NCBI GenBank assembly: GCA_030611115.1
Contig: JAUWQK010000039.1
Location: 1 to 9,208 of the forward strand
Source: Deltaproteobacteria bacterium
GTDB lineage: Bacteria > Desulfobacterota > Desulfobacteria > Desulfobacterales > ETH-SRB1
DNA length: 9,208 nt
Direction: 5' to 3'
Both the position numbers and the translations under genes were made by a program. Positions 1-6,933 of this stretch are shown here, in pieces (the first letter of the stretch is position 1; each line of letters starts with the position of its first letter). The notes beneath the pieces are model-generated. The model saw only the letters and a list, made by a program, of their open reading frames with translations, was not told the DNA's origin and searched no databases.

Positions 1-318
1 AACGTCAAAATTCTTCTCAAGATAGTCGTATGCCCCCTCTTTCATTGCGGCAACCGCTGTCTCCCCTGAAGCGTAAGCTGTAATTAATATGACCAGGGTT
101 TTCGGTGAAATCTCTTTGATTTTTTTCAAAACATCGATTCCATCGATTTTGGGCATCTTCAGATCAGTAATGGCCAGGTCGAATTTATGCTTTTTGCAGA
201 AACTTAACGCTTCTTTACCTCCGGAAGCAGAGACAACCTCATATCCTTCTCTGGCAAGCAGGATCTCAAGAAATTCTCTCATACCCTCATCATCATCAAC
301 AACGAGGATCTTCGCCAT
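1..318 (-). CDS. Response regulator, N-terminal receiver domain (partial, cut by left edge)
   Basis: Translating 318 down to 1 gives 106 residues of a CheY-like receiver domain with no stop, so the C-terminal (output) part lies outside the window. The acidic pocket is D8-D9-D10, the phospho-acceptor is D52 (in ITDLKMP), the switch Thr is T80 (LITAYAS), and the conserved Lys is K102. The usual K-P that follows is K-N here (YDYLEKNFD), an uncommon substitution at the cis-proline. The ATG at 318 has an AGGAG seven bases upstream, so the start is well supported. The sequence closely resembles the receiver of the pilR-like gene at 2565-3959 (shared ILVVDD, REGY, AYAS-ETAV, GAYDY), so the two are probably paralogues. 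The gene may encode a second NtrC-type sigma-54 activator, but the output domain cannot be seen. It lies downstream of pilS, beyond the four-helix-bundle cassette. Confidence 0.9.
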   Translation of the reverse strand, partial: MAKILVVDDDEGMREFLEILLAREGYEVVSASGGKEALSFCKKHKFDLAITDLKMPKIDGIDVLKKIKEISPKTLVILITAYASGETAVAAMKEGAYDYLEKNFDV

Positions 319-340
319 TCATTACTCCTGTATTAATAAA

Positions 341-379
341 AAGTGCCTAAAGTATATTAAAGTGCCTAAAATGCCTAAA
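341..379. repeat. Left arm of TGCCTAAA-type inverted repeat
   Basis: Three copies of a nonamer: GTGCCTAAA at 343-351, GTGCCTAAA at 362-370 and ATGCCTAAA at 371-379. A degenerate 10-mer ending in TTAAA separates the first two. The 29-bp stretch 344-372 is complementary to the right arm 813-841 with a single mismatch (position 356 against 829). Confidence 0.85.
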
Positions 380-399
380 GTTAAGGTGTTCTGGCTATT

Positions 400-753
400 T
401 TAAAGTTTTGTAGAAATCGAAGTGAAGATGGCCAATAGTTCACCGCATTCTTCGTGTTCTGCTTTTACCTGCTCCCATGGCGACATTTTTGCCTCTACAA
501 CTACTTCAAGCCAATATTGAGTTTCGCTTGCTTCGCTTGCACAAATGACGATTTTGTTTTTAAAATCCGCTTTGCTTCTGGAACGATTTACCTCACGATA
601 ATTAGCGCCGATAGATGTGCCGGATTTAGCAATCTGATTCCGTATTACTTTGCCTTCAGGTGTATTCGGCAGCTTCGAAGATAAGCGAATAATTCGTACT
701 GCGAATTCCCGCGTCCGTTTTTCAAGTACTGCGGCAAATTCTTTATTATCCAC
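400..753 (-). CDS. Four-helix-bundle protein (S23/IVP family, TIGR02436-like)
   Basis: This 117-residue protein is of the kind first seen encoded in intervening sequences of bacterial 23S rRNA genes and later found widely in chromosomes. It is related to the Avd accessory proteins of diversity-generating retroelements. Family hallmarks visible are an N-terminal helix with AVRIIRLSSKLP, then GKVIRNQIAKSGTSIGANYREVNRSRSKADF (about residues 34-64), then a helix with ASEASETQYWLEV (about 72-84) and a C-terminal helix. The basic, conserved SIGANY-E segment is diagnostic. There is no signal peptide or membrane segment. The start is GTG at 753, with GAGG seven bases upstream. The molecular function of the family is not established; nucleic-acid binding is likely. 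Inverted repeats lie on both sides, and the gene interrupts the interval between pilS and a response regulator. No rRNA gene or reverse transcriptase is nearby. Confidence 0.9.
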   Translation of the reverse strand: MDNKEFAAVLEKRTREFAVRIIRLSSKLPNTPEGKVIRNQIAKSGTSIGANYREVNRSRSKADFKNKIVICASEASETQYWLEVVVEAKMSPWEQVKAEHEECGELLAIFTSISTKL

Positions 754-781
754 CTTTCCACCTCTAACCTAACCTCACTTT

Positions 782-804
782 AAAAATAGCAGCGCCGAAG
801 GCGC
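782..804 (-). terminator. Possible weak terminator hairpin upstream of the four-helix-bundle gene
   Basis: On the minus strand GCGCC-TTC-GGCGC (804-792) forms a 5-bp GC stem with a triloop. TGCTA and then TTTTT (786-782) follow. The T-run is displaced five bases from the stem, so termination would be weak. If active it would separate the pilRS transcript from the cassette gene. It may instead simply be part of the cassette. Confidence 0.3.
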
Positions 805-812
805 ATTCCTTA

Positions 813-853
813 ATTTTAGGCACTTTAACATACTTTAGGCAGTTTAGGCACTT
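813..853. repeat. Right arm of TGCCTAAA-type inverted repeat
   Basis: Read on the minus strand it contains GTGCCTAAA (851-843), CTGCCTAAA (842-834), a degenerate spacer with TTAAA, and GTGCCTAAA (823-815). It mirrors the left arm at 341-379, with the order of full and degenerate units shifted by one. In a minus-strand transcript the two arms could pair and enclose the whole four-helix-bundle reading frame in a loop. Confidence 0.85.
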
Positions 854-870
854 CAAAACCTACGGTTTTG
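854..870 (-). repeat. Small perfect hairpin over the pilS stop codon
   Basis: CAAAACC (854-860), loop TAC, GGTTTTG (864-870): a 7-bp perfect stem with a 3-base loop. It includes the pilS stop codon (860-862) and ends next to the cassette edge at 853. No T-run follows, so it is not a standard intrinsic terminator. It may stabilise the pilS mRNA end or mark the insertion point. Confidence 0.4.
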
Positions 871-2485
871 TAGGCAGCAGAACTATACAATCCGTTCCTT
901 TTCCTGGTTTGCTTTTGATTCTGATTTTCCCCATGTGAGTCTCCACAATCCTGTTTACAATTGCCAGTCCAAGGCCTGTGCCATTCTTCTTTGTTGTGTA
1001 AAAAGGTTCAAATACTTTGTCTTGATTTTTTCCTTCGATTCCACAGCCGTTATCGCTTATCCGTATCTCAAGATATTCTTTTGTATCATTAAAAACCGCT
1101 CTGGTTTCTATTTGCAATTTGCCTCCTTCGGGCATTGCCTGGATGGCATTTGAAACCATGTTCCAGATTACTTGTCTTATCTCCGCTTTGTTTCCATATA
1201 TACCGGCCTGATTGCACAAGTTCTTGATTACTTCGATATCTTCACGCCATCCAGGACTAAAGCGAAGAGATTCGAGGAGATCATCTATAATGACTTTAAC
1301 GTTAATATCCCTCCGCTCAGACGGTTTCGGCCGCGCCAGGAGAAGGAAGTCTTTAACAAAGCCGTCAAGCCGATCCTTTCCTCTCAGAATGATCTGCATG
1401 AGCTTTCTATCTGTTTCATCCAGTCTAAGATCTTTGCTCAACATCTGAATCGGACCGCTGATTGATGCAAGAGGATTTCTTATTTCATGGGCGAGACCTG
1501 CCGCCATTACACCAACAAAGGCAAGTCTTTTGTTTCTTTCAATCTTACGTTCCATTTCTTTAATAACCGTCAAATCCTGAAAGATCAGAGTATTGCCGAC
1601 TTTTTTTCTATTACTGTCAACAAGGGGGGTAACAGAACAACCAAGCATCTTTCCCGAATCTGTGACTTCAAATCTGCTTCCCTGTTTCAGTTGGTTTTTT
1701 TTATTCAGCATACTTGAAAGAACAGGGAAGACATCATCGAGCTTTTTATTTATAATTTCAAAACGCAAAAAACCGGTAATCTCTTCAGCTCCCTTATTAA
1801 AGGATTTTATATTTCCATTAAGATCGATTGTTAATATCCCACTATCTACAGACTCGATTATGCTTTTGTGCAGCAGGTCGAGTTGATCAAATGCGCTTTC
1901 CTTTTCTTCCAGGAGGTCCCTGGCCATCTTTTCCTGTTTGGCGGCAAAACTTGTCAGCAGCGCAACAATATAGAAAGATATGATGTGGATAAAAATTCTC
2001 GAAAAGATATAACCGGCTTCATAGTTGTAATCATAACCTAACATGGATACCGGTTGAATAAGACCGTAGAATTGCAGATCAAGCAGCAGCCCGTAAAATA
2101 TGCCGCCGACCGAGGCTGAAATTAACCCTCCTCTGCCTGCCAGAAAGATCGTTGAATAGATGATAACCAAAGGATAAAGGACAGAATAGATACTCTCAAT
2201 TCCGCCGGTTACATACACAAGTCCGGTTATCAATGAAACATCTGAAAGATTTTGTATGTAAATATTCAGCCTGATGTTTTTGATGATCTTTGGAATGAAA
2301 AGGCTGGCAAAAGAAAAAAGATAGATTAATGCTGTGATGAAATATACCGGCGCGAGCGCTGCCTGTAGAGATGGTTCTGTTTCTTTAATCCGGATAAGGG
2401 TTGTTATGCCGAGCAGGAAGGTTGCAATTACAACCCTGAAAAATATCAACCATCGAAGTCTTTTATCCAGAGAATTATCTTTCAA
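860..2485 (-). CDS. pilS: PilS-like membrane sensor histidine kinase with PAS domain
   Basis: A 541-residue sensor kinase that would phosphorylate the response regulator encoded immediately upstream. The N-terminal 180 residues hold six likely membrane segments (about 11-31, 44-65, 80-94, 98-116, 120-143, 159-181), the topology of PilS of type IV pilus control. A linker and a PAS domain follow (about 203-310, SIIESVDSGILTIDLNGNI). The HisKA H-box is LAHEIRNP with H333. The ATPase domain shows the N-box (WNMVSNAIQ, N446), G1 (SDNGCGIE, D478), F-box (FEPFYTTK) and G2 (GTGLGLAIV, 502-510), so the kinase should be active. The start is TTG at 2485, with GGGAGG six bases upstream. About 79 bp separate it from pilR. 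The pilS name rests on topology and pairing; no pil structural gene is in the window, so the true regulon is unknown. Confidence 0.85.
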   Translation of the reverse strand: MKDNSLDKRLRWLIFFRVVIATFLLGITTLIRIKETEPSLQAALAPVYFITALIYLFSFASLFIPKIIKNIRLNIYIQNLSDVSLITGLVYVTGGIESIYSVLYPLVIIYSTIFLAGRGGLISASVGGIFYGLLLDLQFYGLIQPVSMLGYDYNYEAGYIFSRIFIHIISFYIVALLTSFAAKQEKMARDLLEEKESAFDQLDLLHKSIIESVDSGILTIDLNGNIKSFNKGAEEITGFLRFEIINKKLDDVFPVLSSMLNKKNQLKQGSRFEVTDSGKMLGCSVTPLVDSNRKKVGNTLIFQDLTVIKEMERKIERNKRLAFVGVMAAGLAHEIRNPLASISGPIQMLSKDLRLDETDRKLMQIILRGKDRLDGFVKDFLLLARPKPSERRDINVKVIIDDLLESLRFSPGWREDIEVIKNLCNQAGIYGNKAEIRQVIWNMVSNAIQAMPEGGKLQIETRAVFNDTKEYLEIRISDNGCGIEGKNQDKVFEPFYTTKKNGTGLGLAIVNRIVETHMGKIRIKSKPGKGTDCIVLLPTKP

Positions 2486-2491
2486 ATACGA

Positions 2492-2497
2492 CCTCCC
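2492..2497 (-). promoter_or_regulatory. Ribosome binding site deciding the TTG start of pilS
   Basis: GGGAGG on the minus strand lies six bases upstream of TTG at 2485. No ATG is available at the same position, and the first membrane segment begins at residue 11, so the TTG start fits both the RBS and the protein topology. Confidence 0.8.
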
Positions 2498-2534
2498 AGC
2501 CTATCATGGGAAAATGGTTGCTAATTTGCGCCTA

Positions 2535-2550
2535 CCCCTCTCAAGAGGGG
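2535..2550. repeat. Perfect palindromic hairpin between pilR and pilS
   Basis: CCCCTC (2535-2540), loop TCAA, GAGGGG (2545-2550): a 6-bp GC-rich stem within the 79-bp pilR-pilS gap, next to a short GT run (2555-2564). No T-run follows on the minus strand. It could act as a processing or stability element that sets the kinase-to-regulator ratio; that is inference. Confidence 0.5.
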
Positions 2551-2564
2551 GATTGGTGTGTGTG

Positions 2565-3959
2565 TTACTTTTCAAATCCAAGCTTTTCAATGCGGTATCT
2601 TAAAGACCGCAGGCTAAGGCCAAGCAAACCTGCTGCTTTGTTTTTGTTGCCATCGCTGCAATCAAGAGCTTTTTCAATATAGGATCTCTCAATTTTTTCA
2701 AGGATGGCATCAAGAGAAACACCCCTTGAAACTTCATCAAGATCAAAACGCTTATCTTTTATTCCTTCAATCCATCTGCGTTTATGAATGGAAATGGCAA
2801 GACTTTCAGGCAGAATAATATTTGTGCTTGAGATGGCTACACTCCGTTCTATCAGGTTTTCAAGCTCGCGAATATTTCCCGGGAAGTCATATTTTTGCAT
2901 TAAGTCAATGGCATATGAGGATATCTTGGTAATTTCCTTGCCGATTTCTTTTGAATATTTTTCAAGGAAATGCTGGGCAAGGGCACGAAGGTCGCTCTTT
3001 CTTTCTCGGAGCGGCGGCAGCTTAATTTCTATTACATTAAGGCGATAGAACAGGTCTTCTCTGAAATTTCCGGTAATAACTTCGTCATCGAGGCTTTTGT
3101 TGGTAGCTGAAATAATTCTTATATCCACTGATATATCCTCGTTCCCACCAACTTCTTTGAATACCCTTTCCTGAATAACTCTGAGCAGCTTAACCTGGAT
3201 AGGAAGACTGAATTCGCCAATTTCATCCAGGAAAATAGTGCCTTTATCAGCAATCTTAAAAAGCCCCTTTTTATTCTGAGTTGCACCTGTAAAAGAGCCT
3301 TTCTTATGACCAAAAAGCTCACTTTCCATTAAAGTTTCAGGAATACCTCCACAGTTTATAACAACAAAGGGCCCATCACGGCGGTTGCTTTGCTCATGTA
3401 TGGCACGGGCAATTAATTCCTTACCTGTCCCGCTTTCACCTGAAATAAGAATATTTGTCCTGGTTTTAGCAACCTGCCTTACCATATCATAGATATGCAG
3501 CATACGTGGGCTGTTGCCAAGTATCGTGCCAAAGTGGAGATTTTTTTTCAGCTCGCTGTCGAGGATTTCTTTTTCATGTTCTATTGTTTTAATATCAAGA
3601 GAGTTTTTTATGGTTTGTTTAAGCTCTTCATTGTCAAATGGCTTGGGGACATAGTCATAAGCACCATCATTCATGGCTTCAACTGCGGTTTCCGCAGATG
3701 CATAGGCGGAAATCATAATTACCACAGTATGTTGGCTCTGTTTTTTTGCTGCCCTTAATACGTCGAGTCCACTTATATCACCCAACTTTATATCGCAAAG
3801 CAAAAGGTCAAAGTGTTTTTTATTGATCATCGAGATAGCTGTTTTCCCGTTTTCAGCGCAGGAAACCTTATAGCCTTCTCTGCTTAACAGTACTTCAAGA
3901 AATTTGCGCATGCTAAGCTCATCATCAACAACCAGTATATGTTGGGATTTGTTTGACAT
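2565..3959 (-). CDS. pilR: PilR-like sigma-54-dependent response regulator (NtrC family)
   Basis: A 464-residue activator with the classical three domains. The receiver (about 6-120) has the VVDDE pocket, phospho-acceptor D56 ([10 protein letters not shown]), the S/T switch in MISAYAS, and K106-P107. The AAA+ sigma-54 interaction domain (about 145-370) has Walker A GESGTGKE, the sigma-54 loop as GSFTGA (the common Ser variant of GAFTGA), Walker [10 protein letters not shown], and the [11 protein letters not shown] sensor region. The C-terminal Fis-type helix-turn-helix (about 430-462) reads [24 protein letters not shown]. Phosphorylation by the adjacent kinase would drive ATP-dependent opening at sigma-54 promoters, in Pseudomonas pilA; the targets here are not visible. 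ATG at 3959 (MSNKSQH) is preferred. An in-frame TTG at 3968 would add three residues. Neither has a strong RBS, which suggests coupling to pyrC 20 bp upstream. The leader lies in a tandem repeat. Confidence 0.88.
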   Translation of the reverse strand: MSNKSQHILVVDDELSMRKFLEVLLSREGYKVSCAENGKTAISMINKKHFDLLLCDIKLGDISGLDVLRAAKKQSQHTVVIMISAYASAETAVEAMNDGAYDYVPKPFDNEELKQTIKNSLDIKTIEHEKEILDSELKKNLHFGTILGNSPRMLHIYDMVRQVAKTRTNILISGESGTGKELIARAIHEQSNRRDGPFVVINCGGIPETLMESELFGHKKGSFTGATQNKKGLFKIADKGTIFLDEIGEFSLPIQVKLLRVIQERVFKEVGGNEDISVDIRIISATNKSLDDEVITGNFREDLFYRLNVIEIKLPPLRERKSDLRALAQHFLEKYSKEIGKEITKISSYAIDLMQKYDFPGNIRELENLIERSVAISSTNIILPESLAISIHKRRWIEGIKDKRFDLDEVSRGVSLDAILEKIERSYIEKALDCSDGNKNKAAGLLGLSLRSLRYRIEKLGFEK

Positions 3960-3969
3960 AGGTTCCAAA

Positions 3970-3999
3970 GGTTCACGGTTCAGGGTTCACGGTTCAGGG
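3970..3999. repeat. 14-bp tandem repeat (two 7-bp units) over the pyrC stop and pilR leader
   Basis: GGTTCACGGTTCAG occurs twice in exact tandem (3970-3983 and 3984-3997), followed by GG. The 14-mer is itself two related heptamers, TTCACGG and TTCAGGG. The pyrC TGA (3980-3982) lies inside a CCCTGAA unit, so the last residues of PyrC (LNREP) and the sequence just before pilR derive from the array. The 8-mer GTTCACGG recurs at 6964-6971 and inverted at 7094-7101. Confidence 0.9.
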
Positions 4000-5326
4000 T
4001 CGTCGTTTCATCAAATAAGATCTTACCGCCGACCATGGTTAGGATTGCTTTGCCTTTCATATTCCAGCCATTGAAAGGAGTGTTCCGGCTGAGCGACTGA
4101 AATTTGCCGGAATCGATTTTATATGAAAGGTCTGGATCAATGATAGTAATGTCGGCAGGTCTTCCGGTTTTTATACCGATGTCGAGCCCCAGAATTTTTG
4201 CCGGATTTGTTGACATCTTTTCAACAAGGCCTGTTAATGAGACTACACCATCGTGAACAAGTTTTAATGATAAAGAAACAGAGGTTTCAAGCCCAATAAT
4301 ACCATTAGCCGCCTGGTCGAATTCCACCTCTTTTTCAATGTAAGAATGGGGCGCATGATCAGTCGCTATAACGTCTATAGTGCCATCTGCCAGTCCCTCC
4401 AGAATTGCTTCTCTATCCTGGCTGGAGCGCAAGGGAGGATTCATTTTCGCATTAGTATTATACCCTTTTACGGTATCTTCGGTCAGTGTAAAATAATGCG
4501 GTGCGGTTTCGGCAGTTACCTTTACTCCTCTTTTCTTTGCATTTCTTATCGCCAGTACCGATTCCTTTGTGCTGACATGGGCAATGTGGACGTAGCTTCC
4601 TGTTAGTTCGCAAAGAGCTGTATCCCGCATAATCATTATGCTTTCAGCGGCATTAGGTATTCCGGCCAGTCCCATCCTTGTTGCGACAGCACCTTCGTTA
4701 ACTACTCCATTTGCAGCAAGGTCAAGGTCTTCGCAGTGAGAGATAATAGGCATACTGAATCCCTTTGCATATTCCATAGCCCTTCGCATAAGCTGACTGT
4801 TACTCACAGGGTTGCCGTCATCAGAAAGCGCTATCGCCCCTGCTTCTTTTAATTCTCCATATTCGCACAGAGATTTTCCATTTAACCCTTTACTTATTGC
4901 AGCAACCGGATAAACTCTGACTGTATCTGCAATGGCTGCTTTTTTTAATATATATTCGGTTATCTGCCCGTTGTCGTTAACAGGATTTGTGTTCGGCATT
5001 GGGCAAATCGCGGTAAAACCGCCATGGGCAGCCGCCAGGCAGCCTGATTCTATTGTTTCTTTATATTCATGGCCCGGCTCACGCAGATGAACATGCATGT
5101 CGATAAGGCCTGGAGTAACTATTTTGCCGGAAGCATCAATAACTTTGAGTTTTGAATTTTGAATTTTGAATTTTGAATTTTGACCTTCAACCCCTGATCC
5201 CTGATCCCTGATTCCAGCTTTCCGCTCTTTTATTTCAGCTATTTTCCCATCTTTAATGAGAATATCCACAATTCCGTCTAAGTTTCCGGGATCAATGACT
5301 CTTCCGCCTTTAATCAGCACCAGCAT
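3980..5326 (-). CDS. pyrC: Dihydroorotase (class I type), with repeat-encoded insertion
   Basis: It catalyses ring closure of N-carbamoyl-L-aspartate to dihydroorotate, step three of pyrimidine synthesis, in the cytoplasm. The 448 residues show the amidohydrolase motifs: MHVHLREPG with zinc ligands H78 and H80, PMPNTNP, SDDGNP (about 168-173), ISHCED (H197), IAHVST (H250) and the catalytic Asp in ATDHAPH (D323). All key residues are present, so this is not an inactive pseudo-dihydroorotase. The ATG at 5326 is chosen because a perfect AGGAGG lies eight bases upstream and [12 protein letters not shown] is the normal family N-terminus; an upstream in-frame start at 5380 would add 18 atypical residues inside pyrB. 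The gene overlaps pyrB by 17 bp. Residues about 38-61 are an insertion encoded by two heptanucleotide arrays, between the N-terminal beta segment and [15 protein letters not shown]. This makes the protein about 20 residues longer than usual. Confidence 0.95.
   Translation of the reverse strand: MLVLIKGGRVIDPGNLDGIVDILIKDGKIAEIKERKAGIRDQGSGVEGQNSKFKIQNSKLKVIDASGKIVTPGLIDMHVHLREPGHEYKETIESGCLAAAHGGFTAICPMPNTNPVNDNGQITEYILKKAAIADTVRVYPVAAISKGLNGKSLCEYGELKEAGAIALSDDGNPVSNSQLMRRAMEYAKGFSMPIISHCEDLDLAANGVVNEGAVATRMGLAGIPNAAESIMIMRDTALCELTGSYVHIAHVSTKESVLAIRNAKKRGVKVTAETAPHYFTLTEDTVKGYNTNAKMNPPLRSSQDREAILEGLADGTIDVIATDHAPHSYIEKEVEFDQAANGIIGLETSVSLSLKLVHDGVVSLTGLVEKMSTNPAKILGLDIGIKTGRPADITIIDPDLSYKIDSGKFQSLSRNTPFNGWNMKGKAILTMVGGKILFDETTTLNREP
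5150..5183. repeat. TTTTGAA heptanucleotide tandem array inside pyrC
   Basis: Four perfect copies of TTTTGAA (5150-5177) plus six bases of a fifth (5178-5183), with a degenerate CTTTGAG unit before it (5143-5149). On the pyrC strand the unit is TTCAAAA. Because 7 is not a multiple of 3, translation cycles through all frames, giving [11 protein letters not shown] (residues 49-59 of PyrC). The unit has no stop codon in any phase on the coding strand, but has TGA on the other. Confidence 0.95.
5192..5212. repeat. CCCTGAT heptanucleotide tandem array inside pyrC
   Basis: Three perfect copies of CCCTGAT. On the pyrC strand the unit reads ATCAGGG, giving I-R-D-Q-G-S-G (residues 39-45). It lies nine bases from the TTTTGAA array, and both arrays are stop-free in every frame on the coding strand. 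Together they form the insertion near the N-terminus of dihydroorotase. Confidence 0.95.
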
Positions 5327-6248
5327 TTCGTGTACCTCCTGATACCAGATATAAAAGGGCCATGCGGACGGCAACGCCATTTGTTACCTGATCAAGAATT
5401 ATTGAATACGGGCCATCCACAACTTCATAAGCTATTTCAACTCCCCGGTTGACAGGCCCCGGGTGCATTATCAGCACATTGCTTCGTGCGTTTTCCACCC
5501 TTTCTTTTGTAAGTCCATAGACTTTTGAGTATTCACGTTCGGTAGGGAACAAAAAGTTTTTTTGTCGTTCCTTTTGTATTCTCAGCATCATTATAACATC
5601 GGCATTGCAGATAGCCTCGTCCACATTATAACTAACTGATGCTCCAAGGGTTTCAATGCCTTTTGGAATCATGGTTGGAGGGCCGGCAATTACAACCTCG
5701 GCACCCATTTTTGTAAAGCCGATAATATTTGATCTTGCCACCCTGCTGTGTGATATATCACCAATTATTGCGATTCGCAGCCCTGAAATTCCCCCCCTCT
5801 TTTCCCTGACTGTCATCAGGTCAAGGAGCGCCTGGGTCGGGTGAGCATGCATGCCATCCCCTGCATTAATAACAGAAGATTTAACCAGACCTGCAAGCAG
5901 ATGGGAAGTGCCTGCTGATGAATGCCGCAAAACAATAACATCAGGATTCATGGCCTCAAGATTTCTTGCCGTGTCCGCCAGGGTTTCCCCTTTTACAATA
6001 CTGCTGGAGGCCGTAGATATTGACAGGCTGTCGGCACTTAGCCTCTTTGCGGCAATGTCAAAAGATATGCGTGTCCTTGTACTGGGCTCATAAAAGAATA
6101 AAACTACTGTTTTACCCCTTAAAGTCGGAACCTTTTTAATCGGCCTTATCGAAATTTCCTTCATTCTGTCGGCTGTATCCAGAATCAAGTTGATTTCGTC
6201 AACAGAAAGGGACTCCATGTCCAGAATATCTTTTTTTGTAAACCGCAC
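5310..6248 (-). CDS. pyrB: Aspartate carbamoyltransferase catalytic chain
   Basis: It condenses carbamoyl phosphate and L-aspartate to N-carbamoyl-aspartate, the committed step of pyrimidine synthesis, whose product is the PyrC substrate. The 312-residue length is normal. The carbamoyl-phosphate site is FYEPSTRTR (S56-R60), with SSSIVKGET (S82, K86) from the neighbouring subunit, HPTQALLDL (H136-Q139) and the C-terminal [11 protein letters not shown] (about 262-272). No regulatory chain (pyrI) is nearby. The start is GTG at 6248 with AGGTGA a few bases upstream. The gap to lepB is 12 bp. The 17-bp overlap with pyrC suggests coupled translation. In some bacteria this enzyme and dihydroorotase form a non-covalent complex; that is possible here but cannot be seen. 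No PyrR-type attenuator was recognised. Confidence 0.96.
   Translation of the reverse strand: MRFTKKDILDMESLSVDEINLILDTADRMKEISIRPIKKVPTLRGKTVVLFFYEPSTRTRISFDIAAKRLSADSLSISTASSSIVKGETLADTARNLEAMNPDVIVLRHSSAGTSHLLAGLVKSSVINAGDGMHAHPTQALLDLMTVREKRGGISGLRIAIIGDISHSRVARSNIIGFTKMGAEVVIAGPPTMIPKGIETLGASVSYNVDEAICNADVIMMLRIQKERQKNFLFPTEREYSKVYGLTKERVENARSNVLIMHPGPVNRGVEIAYEVVDGPYSIILDQVTNGVAVRMALLYLVSGGTRNAGAD
5335..5340 (-). promoter_or_regulatory. Ribosome binding site deciding the pyrC start
   Basis: AGGAGG on the minus strand lies eight bases before ATG at 5326, inside the last codons of pyrB. It fixes the pyrC start and implies translation coupled to pyrB. Confidence 0.9.
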
Positions 6249-6260
6249 GATTCACCTGTT

Positions 6261-6902
6261 TTATTCTAAAATTTTCCCGATTCTGCCCCACCTGACCCCG
6301 AAATTGTCATTATTCCACGACCAATATATTATAAAAGCTTTCCCCTTAACATCTTTCAGATTCACAAAACCCCAGAACCTGCTGTCATAGCTGTGATCTC
6401 GGTTGTCTCCCATCACAAAAATCGAATCTTCAGGTACTGTGACCGGTCCGAAATTATCTCTTGGCTGCATGGCTTTTGGAATTATATGAAGATCCGTATA
6501 AATCGCATAGTCTTGCTCAAAACGTTTTTTGTTTACATAGACTTCCTTGTTCCGGATTTCAATAACATCTCCCGGGATACCTATTGTTCTCTTAATAAAA
6601 TCCTTTTTAGGCTCCTGCCGGAATTTAAAAACAACGATATCTCCTCTTTGAGGATTTTTGTATGGAATGATCGTAGTACTAGTAAACGGAAGTTTGACTC
6701 CGTAAATAAATTTGTTTACCAGGATATGATCTCCAATCTGAAGAGTGTTTTGCATTGAACCGGAAGGAATTTTAAATGCCTGAATTATAAAAGCCCTTAT
6801 GAATAAGGCTAATATAATCGCCAGAGTTATTGCTTCAATGTTTTCTCTGAGGTTGCTTTTTTTAGGTTTGATTGCCTTTTTCGATGAATTTTTCTGTTTC
6901 AA
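6261..6902 (-). CDS. lepB: Signal peptidase I
   Basis: A membrane serine protease that cleaves signal peptides from proteins exported by Sec or Tat. The 213 residues start with a basic tail (KQKNSSKKAIKPKK) and have one membrane segment (about 22-40). The S26 family boxes follow: IPSGSM with catalytic Ser49, the RGDIVVFKF and KDFIKR-IGIPGD region with catalytic Lys104, and GDNRDHSYDSR (about 165-175). There is a single N-terminal membrane segment, as in many short bacterial forms, rather than the two of the E. coli enzyme. The start appears to be TTG at 6902. The only upstream Shine-Dalgarno (AAAGGA) is about 12 bases away, longer than usual, so the exact start is uncertain, but no ATG exists before the membrane segment. 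It is the first gene after the 208-bp intergenic stretch and probably heads the lepB-pyrB-pyrC-pilR-pilS unit. Confidence 0.95.
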   Translation of the reverse strand: MKQKNSSKKAIKPKKSNLRENIEAITLAIILALFIRAFIIQAFKIPSGSMQNTLQIGDHILVNKFIYGVKLPFTSTTIIPYKNPQRGDIVVFKFRQEPKKDFIKRTIGIPGDVIEIRNKEVYVNKKRFEQDYAIYTDLHIIPKAMQPRDNFGPVTVPEDSIFVMGDNRDHSYDSRFWGFVNLKDVKGKAFIIYWSWNNDNFGVRWGRIGKILE

Positions 6903-6933
6903 ATTAATATAAATTCCTTTCTAATATATCTTT

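Larger units (their letters stand above)
341..853. mobile_element. Putative inverted-repeat cassette carrying a four-helix-bundle gene
   Basis: The four-helix-bundle gene is bracketed by two repeat arms in opposite orientation. The outermost 11 bp are exact inverted copies (341-351 AAGTGCCTAAA against 843-853). A longer 29-bp block (344-372 against 813-841) matches in inverted orientation with one mismatch. Each arm holds three copies of a nonamer N-TGCCTAAA. No transposase is encoded. Removing 341-853 would put the pilS stop about 30 bp from the RBS-bearing start of the next response regulator, a normal operon gap, so insertion into an existing operon is plausible. Mobility is an inference; no clear target-site duplication was found. 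Confidence 0.5.

Noticed and set aside
400..753. Diversity-generating retroelement, because the four-helix-bundle family includes Avd
   Set aside because: No reverse transcriptase, template repeat or variable repeat is present in the window.
341..853. A true 23S rRNA intervening sequence
   Set aside because: The flanks are protein-coding genes (pilS and a response regulator), not rRNA.
2555..2564. GT dinucleotide run as a phase-variable microsatellite
   Set aside because: It is too short (about four GT units) and lies between genes, with no promoter recognised around it.
5150..5212. Possible CRISPR-like or direct-repeat array
   Set aside because: The units are 7 bp in uninterrupted tandem with no spacers, lie inside pyrC, and have no cas genes nearby.
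3980..5326. Inactive (pseudo) dihydroorotase supporting pyrB
   Set aside because: The zinc ligands (H78, H80, H197, H250) and the catalytic Asp323 are all present.
5327..5380. Longer pyrC beginning at 5380
   Set aside because: The extra 18 residues lie inside pyrB and are atypical, and a perfect AGGAGG stands before the ATG at 5326.
6393..6758. Open frame of 121 codons on the plus strand
   Set aside because: It is antisense to lepB, whose catalytic motifs are intact, and it resembles no known protein. The other plus-strand frames in the window are likewise shadows of minus-strand genes.
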